Shown here piece after piece: positions 37,620 through 45,741 of a stretch of 64,000 nucleotides of DNA (positions are counted from its first letter, which is position 1; each line of letters starts with the position of its first letter). The stretch is taken from NCBI RefSeq assembly GCF_030378165.1, contig NZ_CP119766.1, forward strand, positions 1,922,001 to 1,986,000. The letters run 5' to 3'. This stretch comes from Flavobacterium panacagri (GTDB lineage: Bacteria > Bacteroidota > Bacteroidia > Flavobacteriales > Flavobacteriaceae). The position numbers and the translations under genes are program-made. The notes beneath the pieces are model-generated. The model was not told the DNA's origin. It worked only from the letters and a program-made list of their open reading frames with translations, and made no database searches.

Positions 37620-38294
37620 TTGTCTTTTATTCTCAATATCGAAACGGCTACTAAAAATTGTTCAGTATCTGTAGCAAAAGATGGTCAAACCATTGTTTGC
37701 AATGAACTTGCAGAGGAAGGATATTCGCATGCCGAAAAACTTCATGTTTTTATTGAAGAAGTAATTGCTAAATCAGGTATTTCGGTTCAGGATTTAAATG
37801 CAATTGCGGTAAGCCAAGGGCCAGGATCTTATACTGGTTTAAGAATTGGTGTTTCGGCGGCAAAAGGGTTGTGTTATGCTTTAAATATTCCGTTAATTGC
37901 TGTAGATACGCTTCAGACCTTAGCTTCTCAGGCAGGAGTTCCAGACGGAAAAATTATTCCGATGTTGGATGCCCGCCGTATGGAAGTATACAGCGAAGTT
38001 TTTAATGCAGACTTAACCGTTGAAAGAGCTATTAAAGCCGAAATTATAGACGAAAATTCATTTCAAGAATACACAGATAAGCTTTACTTTGTAGGCGATT
38101 GTGCCGAAAAATGCAAAGCTGTTTTAACTAAAGAAAACTTTGTATTTTTAGAAGATATAAAATATCCTTCAGCACAAGCTATGAGTAAAATCAGTTTTGA
38201 TAAGTATCAAAAAAGCGACACTGTAGATGTCGCTTATTTTGAACCTTATTATTTAAAAGATTTTATGATTACTGCTCCTTCTAAAAAAGAGTAG
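37620..38294 (+). CDS. tsaB: tRNA threonylcarbamoyladenosine biosynthesis protein TsaB
   Basis: 224 residues from a TTG start at 37620; no ATG lies close to the conserved N-terminus ILNIETATKNCSVSV. The ASKHA-fold motif ISQGPGSYTGLRIG appears here as VSQGPGSYTGLRIGVSAAKGL, followed by VDTLQTLA. TsaB is the non-catalytic partner of TsaD in the t6A37 modification of ANN-decoding tRNAs. It is convergent with the mscS-type gene, 2 bases apart. Confidence 0.94.
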   Translation: MSFILNIETATKNCSVSVAKDGQTIVCNELAEEGYSHAEKLHVFIEEVIAKSGISVQDLNAIAVSQGPGSYTGLRIGVSAAKGLCYALNIPLIAVDTLQTLASQAGVPDGKIIPMLDARRMEVYSEVFNADLTVERAIKAEIIDENSFQEYTDKLYFVGDCAEKCKAVLTKENFVFLEDIKYPSAQAMSKISFDKYQKSDTVDVAYFEPYYLKDFMITAPSKKE

Positions 38295-38296
38295 TA

Positions 38297-39109
38297 TTAT
38301 TTCTGTATAGTATAGGGTTGCACTGCAATTCCTGCCTCGTCTAGTGCTGCTTTGCAATTTTCTAATGTTTCAGTAAAAACAGATCCATAATCAGCATTTT
38401 TAGCCCAAGGGCGAACAGCAAAATCTACTGAACTAGCTGATAAGTTTTTTACAAAAACTTCTGGAGCTGGTTTCTTTAATACTTTTGGGTTTTTGACTAA
38501 GACATCTAGAAGGATTTCTTTCGCTTTTTTAATATCGGAATCATAAGAAATTGCAAAAGTCAAATCGGCTCTTCTTTCTCCCTGCATCGAATAGTTAATG
38601 ATATTCCCGTTAGATAATGCTCCATTTGGTACAAAAACAGTTTGATTGTTGGCCGTTAGCATTTTGGTAACGAAGATCTGAATTTCAAGAACCGTTGCAA
38701 TCACGCCTTGAGCTTCTATAGTATCCCCAACTTTAAAGGGTTTAAAAACAATAATAAGCATTCCGCCTGCAAAGTTAGAAAGTGATCCCTGCAATGATAA
38801 ACCAATAGCAAGTCCCATTGCTCCTAAAATTGCTACAAATGAAGAAGTCTCGATTCCAAGGTTTGAAATAAAGGTTACGAATAATAAAATTCGTAAAGCC
38901 CATAATAATATATCGGCAAGGAATTTGGTAAGAGTTGGATCAAGATTTCTCTTCTCCATTATTTTCCTAATAATTCGGTTTATTAGTTTTATAGCATATA
39001 AACCAACAAATAAAACTATAAATGCCGAAATTAATTTAGGCGAATAATCAATAAAAATATTAGTAAATCGAGTAATGTATTTACTGACTTGTTCTGGGTT
39101 CAGATTCAT
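38297..39109 (-). CDS. Small-conductance mechanosensitive channel (MscS family)
   Basis: 270 residues with three N-terminal membrane helices, the pore-lining helix ILGAMGLAIGLSLQGSLSNFAGG (Gly/Ala-rich with the following Leu ring) and the MscS beta domain (FKPFKVGDTIEAQG, NNQTVFVPNGALSNGNIINYS). It opens under membrane tension to release solutes after hypo-osmotic shock. It stands alone, with a -7 box at 39160-39167 and the terminator of the upstream minus-strand gene between them. Confidence 0.93.
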   Translation of the reverse strand: MNLNPEQVSKYITRFTNIFIDYSPKLISAFIVLFVGLYAIKLINRIIRKIMEKRNLDPTLTKFLADILLWALRILLFVTFISNLGIETSSFVAILGAMGLAIGLSLQGSLSNFAGGMLIIVFKPFKVGDTIEAQGVIATVLEIQIFVTKMLTANNQTVFVPNGALSNGNIINYSMQGERRADLTFAISYDSDIKKAKEILLDVLVKNPKVLKKPAPEVFVKNLSASSVDFAVRPWAKNADYGSVFTETLENCKAALDEAGIAVQPYTIQK

Positions 39110-39120
39110 GATTTTTAAAT

Positions 39121-39146
39121 AAAAAAAACCTTCTCAAAAGAGAAGG
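39121..39146 (-). terminator. Terminator of the amphipathic repeat gene
   Basis: CCTTCTC (39129-39135), loop AAAA, GAGAAGG (39140-39146). The A8 at 39121-39128 is the U tract when read on the minus strand. Confidence 0.8.
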
Positions 39147-39159
39147 CATATTAGTTGTG

Positions 39160-39167
39160 CAAATATA
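39160..39167 (-). promoter_or_regulatory. -7 box of the MscS gene
   Basis: CAAATATA on the plus strand reads TATATTTG on the minus strand, 50 bases before the ATG, although the terminator hairpin of the upstream gene lies between. No TTG was found at -33. Confidence 0.35.
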
Positions 39168-39196
39168 AAAATATTTACCTTATCTGAAAATAGACA

Positions 39197-39604
39197 TTAT
39201 ATCTTGTCTGCAGCTTCATCGCCGATTTCTTCTACTGCTCCAGCCGATTTTTCGCTTGTATCGACAACCGTTTCCGAAATTGTTTCAGTGGCCTCATTTG
39301 TTAGAGAAGCTGTTTTTTCTTTAACAGTATCAATCACATCGCTTAGTGCGTCTGATGCTTTATCGGCATATTCGCTTACGGTTTCTTTGGCTTTTTCAGC
39401 ATAATCTGCAGCTTTATCAATGATAGGCTCAGAAACTTCTTTTACTTTATCAATAGCTTCTTCTGCAAAAGTTTCAGCTTTTTCAATATAAGGGGCAGTA
39501 GCTTCTTTAGCCTGCTCAAAAGTGGTTTCGGCATTATTTGCCAATTCTGTTACCGATTCTTTGGTCGAGCCAAATAGATTTTTAAAAAATGAAGATAATC
39601 CCAT
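39197..39604 (-). CDS. Amphipathic coiled-coil repeat protein (LEA/apolipoprotein-like)
   Basis: 135 residues, almost entirely helical and built of repeated A-E-K-A-K/D-type segments (for example FEQAKEATAPYIEKAETFAE and DKAADYAEKAKETVSEYADK) with roughly 11-residue spacing. The N-terminus MGLSSFFKNLFG is hydrophobic and could attach to a membrane. Such sequences resemble late-embryogenesis-abundant, YtxH-like or apolipoprotein helices that protect or coat membranes under stress. No enzyme motif and no cysteine are present. It has its own terminator at 39121. Confidence 0.75.
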   Translation of the reverse strand: MGLSSFFKNLFGSTKESVTELANNAETTFEQAKEATAPYIEKAETFAEEAIDKVKEVSEPIIDKAADYAEKAKETVSEYADKASDALSDVIDTVKEKTASLTNEATETISETVVDTSEKSAGAVEEIGDEAADKI

Positions 39605-39701
39605 GGTTTTTAATTAATTGGTTATAAATACAATATTAACTAATTTTATAGAATTACTAGTTTTTTTGATGGTAAATAATTGATAGTTAATGTTTAAGTA
39701 T

Positions 39702-39728
39702 AAAAAAAGCGCCTCAATGAGACGCTTT
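39702..39728 (-). terminator. Orphan terminator hairpin, left copy of the 27-base repeat flanking the VgrG region
   Basis: A7 then GCGCCTCAATGAGACGC then TTT, identical to 46346-46372. The U tract (A7 on the plus strand) shows that it ends leftward transcription, yet no minus-strand gene lies upstream of it: vgrG at 39879 is on the plus strand. At the right copy the same hairpin directly follows nifU. The left copy therefore looks like a duplicate made when the vgrG block entered. Confidence 0.7.
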
Positions 39729-39878
39729 GATTTTAAATATATTTTTAAGGATGCTTCCATTCTTTTTTCTTCACTAATAAAAAACATATTCTGTCATAAT
39801 TATAGCTTTTAGAGGCTTTGTGATTGTTTTACTAAATCTAAGTTTAAAACAATTGTAATTAACTAAAACCTATAAACT

Positions 39879-41657
39879 ATGAGTAAATTTTCAGAACAAG
39901 TTCATATTTCTATAAATACGTTCGATAAAAATGTTATTTATTACAATTTACAGCTGGAGCAGAGAATGGCCGACCACCATTATTTTTCTTTCGACTGGCA
40001 GTATACGGGTAAAACCATAATTGAGCCCCAAGACCAGGCAAAAGCAATAAGCAGGTATGTGGGCAGTGAAGTGATTTTTACCTTCAAAGTCAACGGGATG
40101 AAAGTCATGTCTAAAGGAATCATTACAAAGCTTGTTTCTGTTGACCTCCACGGAAGCCCGGCTGGACTTCGTGTTTTGGGAATAAGCCATACTGTGGTAC
40201 TGGACGACATGAAAAAATCAAGAATTTTTCTCGATAAAAGCCTGAAAGATATCGCCCTTGAGATTTTTGCCGAGGAAGGTTCGGGAGAATTCTACCAGCG
40301 TGAAGCCGTTGCACCCACTTACACCAAAGCTTTTTCATTTAAACCGCAGTACAACGAAAGCAGTTTTGATTTTATGAAACGGCTTTCTGCCCGTTACGGC
40401 CAGTGGTTTTATTTTGACGGAATGCGCATGCAGTTCGGACAGACAAAAGCCAGCAAAGTAGTGCTCATTAATGGTTCATCACTGCATAATTATACCATTG
40501 AAGCCAGTCTGTTTTCGCATAAAACTTCGTTTGGAGGCTACGATTATAAAAATGCTGGAATTATAAGAAATTCGGCAGCAAAAGCCGAAGGAGGAAGCGG
40601 AGACCGGTTTGCTGTTTCAATGGGATGGAATCAGGGATCTATTGCGGCGCAGGATTTAAGCGTTGGAGCCTATACCAATAATGCGCAGAACAAGGAAGAA
40701 ATAGACGAAATGGTCAGCCTGCAGACAGCAGGAAGAGATGCCAACAGTGTTTTCTACAGCGGAACTTCTTATTTTCCTATTGGTGTAGGAGAAGTTTTTA
40801 CCATCCAGAACAAAACGGTGGAGCATAAATTAATTGCGGTAGAAGTTACACATCTCTCCAATACTAACGGCAATTACAGCTGCAGGTTTAAAGCTATCCC
40901 GTCTGATGTTGCAGCACCGCATTACACCAATGTCGAAGCCTTTGCGCTGGCAGACAGCCAGCCTGCAAAAGTTATCGACAACAACGATCCGGAAGGACTG
41001 GGCAGGGTAAAAGTGGCCTATTATTGGAACGGCTGGGGAAATGAAAGCGACTGGATGCGCGTGGCACAATTTTATGCAGGCTCTGGAAAGGGAAATTATT
41101 TCAGACCCGAAATAGGCGAAGAGGTTCAGGTTGGTTTTCAGGGAGGAAATGCTGAATGCCCGTATATTTCGGGAACCTATTATAACGGAAGAGAAAAACC
41201 AGAGTTTTTTGACACGAAGAATATGATAAAAGGCTGGAAACTTCGATTTGGAATGTTATTAAAGTTTATTGAGAAAATAGGTATCTGGCTTTCTGATCCT
41301 AGCGGGAATGAAATTCATCTAGATGAAGAAAACAAAAACATAAATGTGACTTCGCCAGAAACTGTAACCATACGAGCCAAAAATATTGTTTTTGAGGCAA
41401 GTGAAAGTATTACGCTTAAGGCAGGAACAAATATTACTATTGACGCTCAAAACAATATTATTCTTGATGCTGATGAAAAACTACTAGAAAAAAGTGATGA
41501 AAAGATAGACCTGATCAGAGAAACCATAACAACAACTTCTGCAGAACATATTGAAACAGCAGAAAAGATAAATCTAAATGCAACAAATGGGGATATGACA
41601 TTAAAAGCTTCAAAAACAATTCGTGCAGATAGTGGCGAAAATACAAGTTTTAATTAA
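39879..41657 (+). CDS. VgrG-type spike protein (type VI secretion / contractile injection)
   Basis: 592 residues. About 1-350 is the gp27-like part (FKVNGMKVMSKGIITKL, SFDFMKRLSARYGQWFYFDG). About 366-450 is the gp5-like OB fold (NDPEGLGRVKVAYYWNGWG, DWMRVAQFYAGSGKGNYF, PEIGEEVQVGFQGGNAECPY). From about 473 comes a repetitive beta-helix tip (DPSGNEIHLDEENKNI, then TIRAKNIVF, ITLKAGTNITID, NLNATNGDMTLKAS-type repeats). VgrG caps the needle and carries effectors on its tip. No tss structural genes are in the window, so this is an orphan vgrG. G+C is high in the first two thirds (32 and 30 of 60 in two blocks counted) and drops near base 41220, where the tip begins. Confidence 0.92.
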   Translation: MSKFSEQVHISINTFDKNVIYYNLQLEQRMADHHYFSFDWQYTGKTIIEPQDQAKAISRYVGSEVIFTFKVNGMKVMSKGIITKLVSVDLHGSPAGLRVLGISHTVVLDDMKKSRIFLDKSLKDIALEIFAEEGSGEFYQREAVAPTYTKAFSFKPQYNESSFDFMKRLSARYGQWFYFDGMRMQFGQTKASKVVLINGSSLHNYTIEASLFSHKTSFGGYDYKNAGIIRNSAAKAEGGSGDRFAVSMGWNQGSIAAQDLSVGAYTNNAQNKEEIDEMVSLQTAGRDANSVFYSGTSYFPIGVGEVFTIQNKTVEHKLIAVEVTHLSNTNGNYSCRFKAIPSDVAAPHYTNVEAFALADSQPAKVIDNNDPEGLGRVKVAYYWNGWGNESDWMRVAQFYAGSGKGNYFRPEIGEEVQVGFQGGNAECPYISGTYYNGREKPEFFDTKNMIKGWKLRFGMLLKFIEKIGIWLSDPSGNEIHLDEENKNINVTSPETVTIRAKNIVFEASESITLKAGTNITIDAQNNIILDADEKLLEKSDEKIDLIRETITTTSAEHIETAEKINLNATNGDMTLKASKTIRADSGENTSFN

Positions 41658-41669
41658 AAAACAATAGAT

Positions 41670-42695
41670 ATGGCAATAATAAAACAGGCAAGGAATTACA
41701 ATATAAAGGTAGAGACAAGACATACTGTAATAGCACGTGAAATAGAAAAAACAGCCCAAACCATAAAGCTGACTGCAACTTGTGGAAACATTGAATTATA
41801 TAGTATTAAAAAAATTAGAAAAAATGGGAACATCAATTAGTTTAGGAAATTACGAACCAGATCCAGTACCGGAACCTTGGGAAGAATACAGATGCAGAGA
41901 ATTATCAAGAGCGTACTATACACAAAGTTTAAACATGACAATTGCTTCTGATGGATTATTGCATTGTGTTACAGCATTAACCTCATTAGAACTGAATAAA
42001 TGTTTTACCGATTCAGAAAAAAAATAGAAATAAATAAAACTCCAAGAAACTGTTATTTGAGTGCTTTAACTATTTATATGGATAATAAAGGACAAATCAT
42101 CAAAGGAGAAAAAATACTGACCACCTTTAAACTTGTTTATGACGTTACTGAAAAAAGACATATTTTGGATTCTTCTACCAGAATAAGGAAAACAAAAGAG
42201 GCCTGTATTGATGTTGATGAACTGCACGATCATGTTATTAAGAATAAAACGATAACTTTTAGAAACGGAAAAATTTATTTAATAAAAAAGTTTCATGAGT
42301 ATATTATACAGGCGTCGCTTTGCAACCGCCGTACCGATGTAAATTTTACCAATCTAAAAGTGACAGGAAACCGTGATGAGTTAAACAAAAAGCTAAATCT
42401 TTTAGGAATAGCTGTTTCTTCTGTAGGCTTTATAACAGGAAAAGCTCCTGTAATAGAAGATGCCACGATTAAAATTTTGGGACTCGTTATAAGTGCAGAA
42501 CCCAGATTTAGCCTTGCAGAATTTACTTATCCTATAAATGGACCCGTTTATTTGGATGAGAAAACTAAAATCGAAAATTATATCCGAAAAAGTTATAATG
42601 GCTACTTAGATTCTTCACAAACATTAGTAGATTCAGATAATTACAAAAAAGATATTTTGAAAGAATTGGAAGATTATGGTTTAAAAATTAAATAG
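41670..42695 (+). pseudogene. Putative VgrG-associated effector, split by two poly-A frameshifts
   Basis: Three overlapping frames read as one protein of about 340 residues. The first (41670-41840, MAIIKQARNYNIKVETRH) continues the VgrG-tip style (TAQTIKLTATCGNIELYSIKK). It passes at the A7 of 41808-41814 (shift needed +1) into a frame reading GTSISLGNYEPDPVPEPWEE, which passes at the A8 of 42017-42024 (shift -1) into IEINKTPRNCYLSALTIYMD and on to the stop at 42695. The end (from KVTGNRDELNKKLNLLG, about 42358) contains a hydrophobic IKILGLVISAEPRF segment and is repeated at 43371-43712. Position behind vgrG and before a lipoprotein suggests an effector, but no toxin family was recognised. 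The last frame could still be made separately from ATG 42000. Confidence 0.6.
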
Positions 42696-42696
42696 C

Positions 42697-43368
42697 ATGA
42701 AAAATATAAGTATATTATTATTGACATTATTCTTTTTATCATGTTCCAAACGAGATAATATAAATCATTATTTACCAAAAAAAATTTCAGCTAAAACTTT
42801 AATCGAAAATGGTTTTTACAAATACTCTTACAACGACACAATAGATAATAATTATAGTAATCAAAGACACACAAAAAAAATTGTAAAATACGATATGTAT
42901 ACGAACGTAGAGCCAGAGAATAAAAATGGAAAAAGGTATCCAAAACAATTAGTAGGGTTTTATAAATCTGATTCAATTGAAGAGAAAAAAAGTGTCAAGT
43001 ATATCGGTCGAAAGTTAGATTATAGAATTATAACATATATGTTTAGAAATGACTCCTTATTTTTTAAAAATATCGTAACATATCCAAACAATATCAGATC
43101 AAAAGAAATTGCAGATTTGAGCTCTCAGAAAAAAATTGTGAAATATTATACTGGTCTTAAAATTCCTATAGAAATTATACTTGAAGGAAAAAGAAGCAGT
43201 AGAAATTATCCGACTTTATTTATGATAGATGGTTTTAAAACCAGTATTTACTATTCAGAAGATGATAAATCATATGATCTATTTATAAACTATATCAATG
43301 ATAATTTTTACAGAAATATTGTAGAAAAGTGTTATTCTGGCCATATGAGTAATGCAAGTTATTACTAG
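42697..43368 (+). CDS. Lipoprotein, candidate immunity protein of the upstream effector
   Basis: 223 residues with a lipoprotein signal ending FFLSC (Cys16), then NHYLPKKISAKTLIENGFY and a hydrophilic, Lys/Tyr/Asn-rich body. No family was recognised. It starts one base after the effector-end stop. The first part is clearly homologous to the truncated gene at 43715 (shared NHYLPK and NGFY and YS...DT). Lipid-anchored periplasmic proteins encoded directly behind effector genes are a common immunity arrangement; here this is inference. Confidence 0.65.
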   Translation: MKNISILLLTLFFLSCSKRDNINHYLPKKISAKTLIENGFYKYSYNDTIDNNYSNQRHTKKIVKYDMYTNVEPENKNGKRYPKQLVGFYKSDSIEEKKSVKYIGRKLDYRIITYMFRNDSLFFKNIVTYPNNIRSKEIADLSSQKKIVKYYTGLKIPIEIILEGKRSSRNYPTLFMIDGFKTSIYYSEDDKSYDLFINYINDNFYRNIVEKCYSGHMSNASYY

Positions 43369-43370
43369 TA

Positions 43371-43712
43371 AAGATAACAGAAAACAATGACGAGTTAAAC
43401 AAAAAGCTAAATCTTTTAGGAATAGCCGTTTCCTCGGTTGGTTTTATAACCGGAAAAGCTCCTATAGTGGAAGATACCGCAATTAAGATTTTAGGACTTG
43501 CTATAAGTGCTGAACCTAGATTTAGTCTTGCAGAATTTACCCATCCTATAAATGGTCCTGTTTACCTTGACCGAAGAACGAAATACTTAGAGTATGAAAG
43601 ATTTAATACCAATGGTTATGTATCTCCTCAGAGACCAAATAAAGAGACATTAAAATATATAGATACAGATATCTTGGAAACATTGGAAGATTATGGACTA
43701 AAAATAATATAA
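43371..43712 (+). pseudogene. Orphan second copy of the effector C-terminal module, without its own start
   Basis: The frame is open from a stop at 43350 but has no ATG. From 43371 it reads KITENNDELNKKLNLLGIAV and matches 42358-42695 closely at DNA level, with the same GFITGKAP, AEPRFSLAEFT and NGPVYLD motifs and the same end LEDYGLKI. Only the stretch after NGPVYLD differs, reading RRTKYLEYERFNTNGYVSPQ instead of DEKTKIENYIRK. A GTG at 43467 could in principle start an 81-residue product. It resembles the displaced, 5'-cut effector tips seen beside Rhs or CDI genes. Confidence 0.65.
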
Positions 43713-43714
43713 AA

Positions 43715-43927
43715 ATGAAAAAAACAATATTGCTATTGCTGCTCTCTTTTTTGTCGTGTGCAAAAAAGGATAGGATAAACCATTATTTGCCAAAACCCAT
43801 AACCCCAAAAGAGCTTATGGATAATGGTTTTTACAGATATTCTGATATTGATACGGTTAATAAAGAAGAACTTTTTAAATATAGTGATTACCCCCGCTCC
43901 CGCACGAATCCTTTCGTGTGGCGATAA
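43715..43927 (+). pseudogene. Truncated paralogue of the candidate immunity lipoprotein
   Basis: The first 57 residues (signal ending FLSC, Cys15; NHYLPKPITPKELMDNGFYRY) match the start of the lipoprotein at 42697. At 43887 the reading frame enters an inverted-repeat element, and the last 13 residues (DYPRSRTNPFVWR) come from that element. The rest of the gene is not present downstream. The cut is therefore due to the element or to a deletion associated with it. Confidence 0.75.
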
Positions 43928-44037
43928 GCTGGTTAAGTCTGATTTACTTTGCAAAACTTTACTTTTAAAAAAGTAAGTAAAATTTAGATTAAGTAGAAAC
44001 TTACCACACGAAAGGATTCGTGCGGGAGCGGGGTAAT
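43887..44037. mobile_element. REPIN-like inverted-repeat element, copy 1 (complete)
   Basis: The left arm 43887-43921 and right arm 44004-44037 are inverted copies of about 34 bases (one base difference in length). Each arm contains its own small hairpin CACGAATCCTTTCGTG (stem 6, loop TCCT). The 82-bp middle also has imperfect inverted similarity. Two REP-type hairpins facing each other match the REPIN design, which is moved in trans by a RAYT transposase (not in this window). The element is far more G+C-rich at its ends than the surroundings and interrupts the lipoprotein gene. Confidence 0.7.
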
Positions 44038-44560
44038 AAAATTTGCAAAACAAGCTGCAGAAATTTTTACTTACATTCAGGTTTTAGATGAAATTCGAAA
44101 CATGATGCCAGAAATAAGCAGTAACGGAAAATTCGCTACTCCTTCAGTTTCTACTGTATTGTCATTTGTTCCGGGATATCAGATTCTTGCTTTTGGTGTA
44201 TTCCTTTTTGAATGGATGGCACAGGATTTATTGCAGGAAGCAGATCAAAATTTTCAAGAACAAATGTGGTTAGAATGGCAAAATACAAAAACTAAAGGAT
44301 TGGATGCTGTTTTGTCTTTTATAGAAAATAGTTGGGCAGAAGAGAACTTTTTTAGATCTATTCCTGTCAATTCAGAAATTATCAATGATTTATTTAAAGG
44401 GAAACTAAAAACTTACGACGAAATAAAAGAAAGAAGATTTACAACAAAATCACCCTTAACACATATACTGATAACTTATGGTGTACAAGATTTACAACTT
44501 GGTACTTATTACGATGTAGTTGATTGTGTATTTATGAACGAAGAATTACGAAAAAAGTAA
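44038..44560 (+). pseudogene. 5'-truncated effector-like fragment
   Basis: Coding sequence continues without a stop leftward from ATG 44102 to the edge of the REPIN-like element (KFAKQAAEIFTYIQ precedes the ATG), so the original N-terminus is missing. The remaining product of up to about 173 residues contains a hydrophobic stretch (VLSFVPGYQILAFGVFLFEW) and an acidic-helical part, ending VFMNEELRKK. No family was recognised. Position before another lipoprotein-like gene suggests a third effector end. A shortened protein from 44102 (152 residues) could still be made. Confidence 0.55.
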
Positions 44561-45140
44561 AAATTATTATTCTAACAATCCTAATTGCAATATGTTCTAT
44601 TAATTGCAAAGAAAAAACTTATTTTAAAGAAATTGTTTCTGAGAAAAAAATAAATATAACAATTGCTGAGTTCCCAAGAGATAGAGAAGATTTGGTAATT
44701 ACTATACCAGTTGAATTTAATTTATTCCTTAATAATTTTCCAAATATCCTCCGTGTAGGAGTTTACTACAAAAAAATAATCACTTATCTTCAGATGTTGA
44801 TGATTACATTATGATAGAAAGCAAAAATGATAAAGTAATTTTCTCATTAGATCGTTATCAATATCCTAATTATCCCAATGCTATCTATTTAGTTGAGCGA
44901 AAAATAAAAATATCAAAAGAGGAGGCTCAAAAATTAATTGAACGATATAATCCTAAAACTTCTGTTGAAAACATAAAAAGTACAAATGATACTATAGTTT
45001 TAGTTTCTTACAAACAGTTTAGAGAAGATAATCCCAAATTTATTGAAGAATTACGTAGAATTCCTGATTCTATAACATTTATTATTCAAAATAGAAAAGA
45101 GAAAAAAACGATACAGGTTAAGGCAGGAATAAATTGGTAA
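44524..45140 (+). pseudogene. Lipoprotein-like candidate immunity gene split by a frameshift
   Basis: The first frame (from TTG 44524, overlapping the preceding gene) has a hydrophobic leader ending CSINC and runs to EFNLFLNNFPNILRVGVYYKK. At A7 44770-44776 a -1 shift joins it to the frame reading NNHLSSDVDDYIMIESKND, which ends at 45140 (VKAGINW). Together they would give about 200 residues. The second part alone could start at ATG 44811 (109 residues) but would lack the leader. No family was recognised. Confidence 0.5.
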
Positions 45141-45161
45141 TAGTCTAATTTAAAAAAAATA

Positions 45162-45371
45162 ATGGTTACAGAAAGAGAACTTGAATTATTGAAAAAATCC
45201 ATTCTATTTATTAATAGCTTTAAGGATAATGTACACAATATAAATTCGGGACAAGAATTTATTTCTGTTCACAATCGTAATATAGAAGCAATTAAACAAA
45301 TAGCACTTGATCGCAATTCTAAATATTTAGAAAACAAGCTTGCAGAATATCCCAAAATTACTGCTGCTTAA
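45162..45371 (+). CDS. Small hypothetical protein in the vgrG region
   Basis: 69 residues, ATG start, predicted helical and hydrophilic (VTERELELLKKSILFINSFKD), with no signal or motif recognised. The same frame continues past its TAA (45369-45371) into the membrane-protein-like fragment ending at 45602, so it may be the front of a broken longer gene. Codon use is as AT-rich as in its neighbours. Confidence 0.45.
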   Translation: MVTERELELLKKSILFINSFKDNVHNINSGQEFISVHNRNIEAIKQIALDRNSKYLENKLAEYPKITAA

Positions 45372-45374
45372 GTA

Positions 45375-45602
45375 AATGAATATATCAAAATTAAAAGGAA
45401 CGATGTAAGTTTATTACATTTGCTATCGGTCTTTCTATTTGGTTTTTTAATTGGATTATACTTCGCTTTTTTAGAAAGATTTTTAAAAACAGGAAAAATT
45501 ACTGGTAAACAAATTACTTCCAATATATTAAAAATAGTGGAGATAAATAAAGGTGTTTTAGAAGTCGTTGAAAATCCATATATGGAAAAATTGAGGGTAT
45601 AA
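45375..45602 (+). pseudogene. Membrane-protein-like fragment without an ATG
   Basis: In frame with and directly after the stop of the previous gene, this frame reads NEYIKIKRNDVSLLHLLSVF, then a membrane helix (LFGFLIGLYFAFLERFL) and a short tail ending MEKLRV. The only usable start is TTG 45420, giving 60 residues. It could be the rest of the 45162 gene after a nonsense change, or a remnant of another gene. Confidence 0.35.
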
Positions 45603-45611
45603 TAGAATTAA

Positions 45612-45657
45612 GTAACCCCGCTCCCGCACGAATCCTTTCGTGTGGCGATAAGCTGGT
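45612..45657. repeat. REPIN-like element, copy 2 (left arm only)
   Basis: Matches the left arm of copy 1 and a few inner bases (through GTGTGGCGATAAGCTGG), including the hairpin CACGAATCCTTTCGTG. No right arm follows before copy 3, so this is a solo REP-like arm. Confidence 0.7.
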
Positions 45658-45741
45658 TTTTATTTTATAAAATTCTAGGGGAAAATAAGTATAGAATGCA
45701 ATTCTCAGAATGGCATAATATGGAGAAGTAAGTGCAACAAG

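Noticed and set aside
40123..40338. Antisense frames under vgrG
   Set aside because: They arise from the G+C-rich codons of vgrG; no recognisable protein.
44770..44776. Programmed frameshift in the third lipoprotein gene
   Set aside because: The in-frame codons TAC AAA AAA ATA do not form a proper X_XXY_YYZ slippery site, so decay or a tract-length error is more likely.
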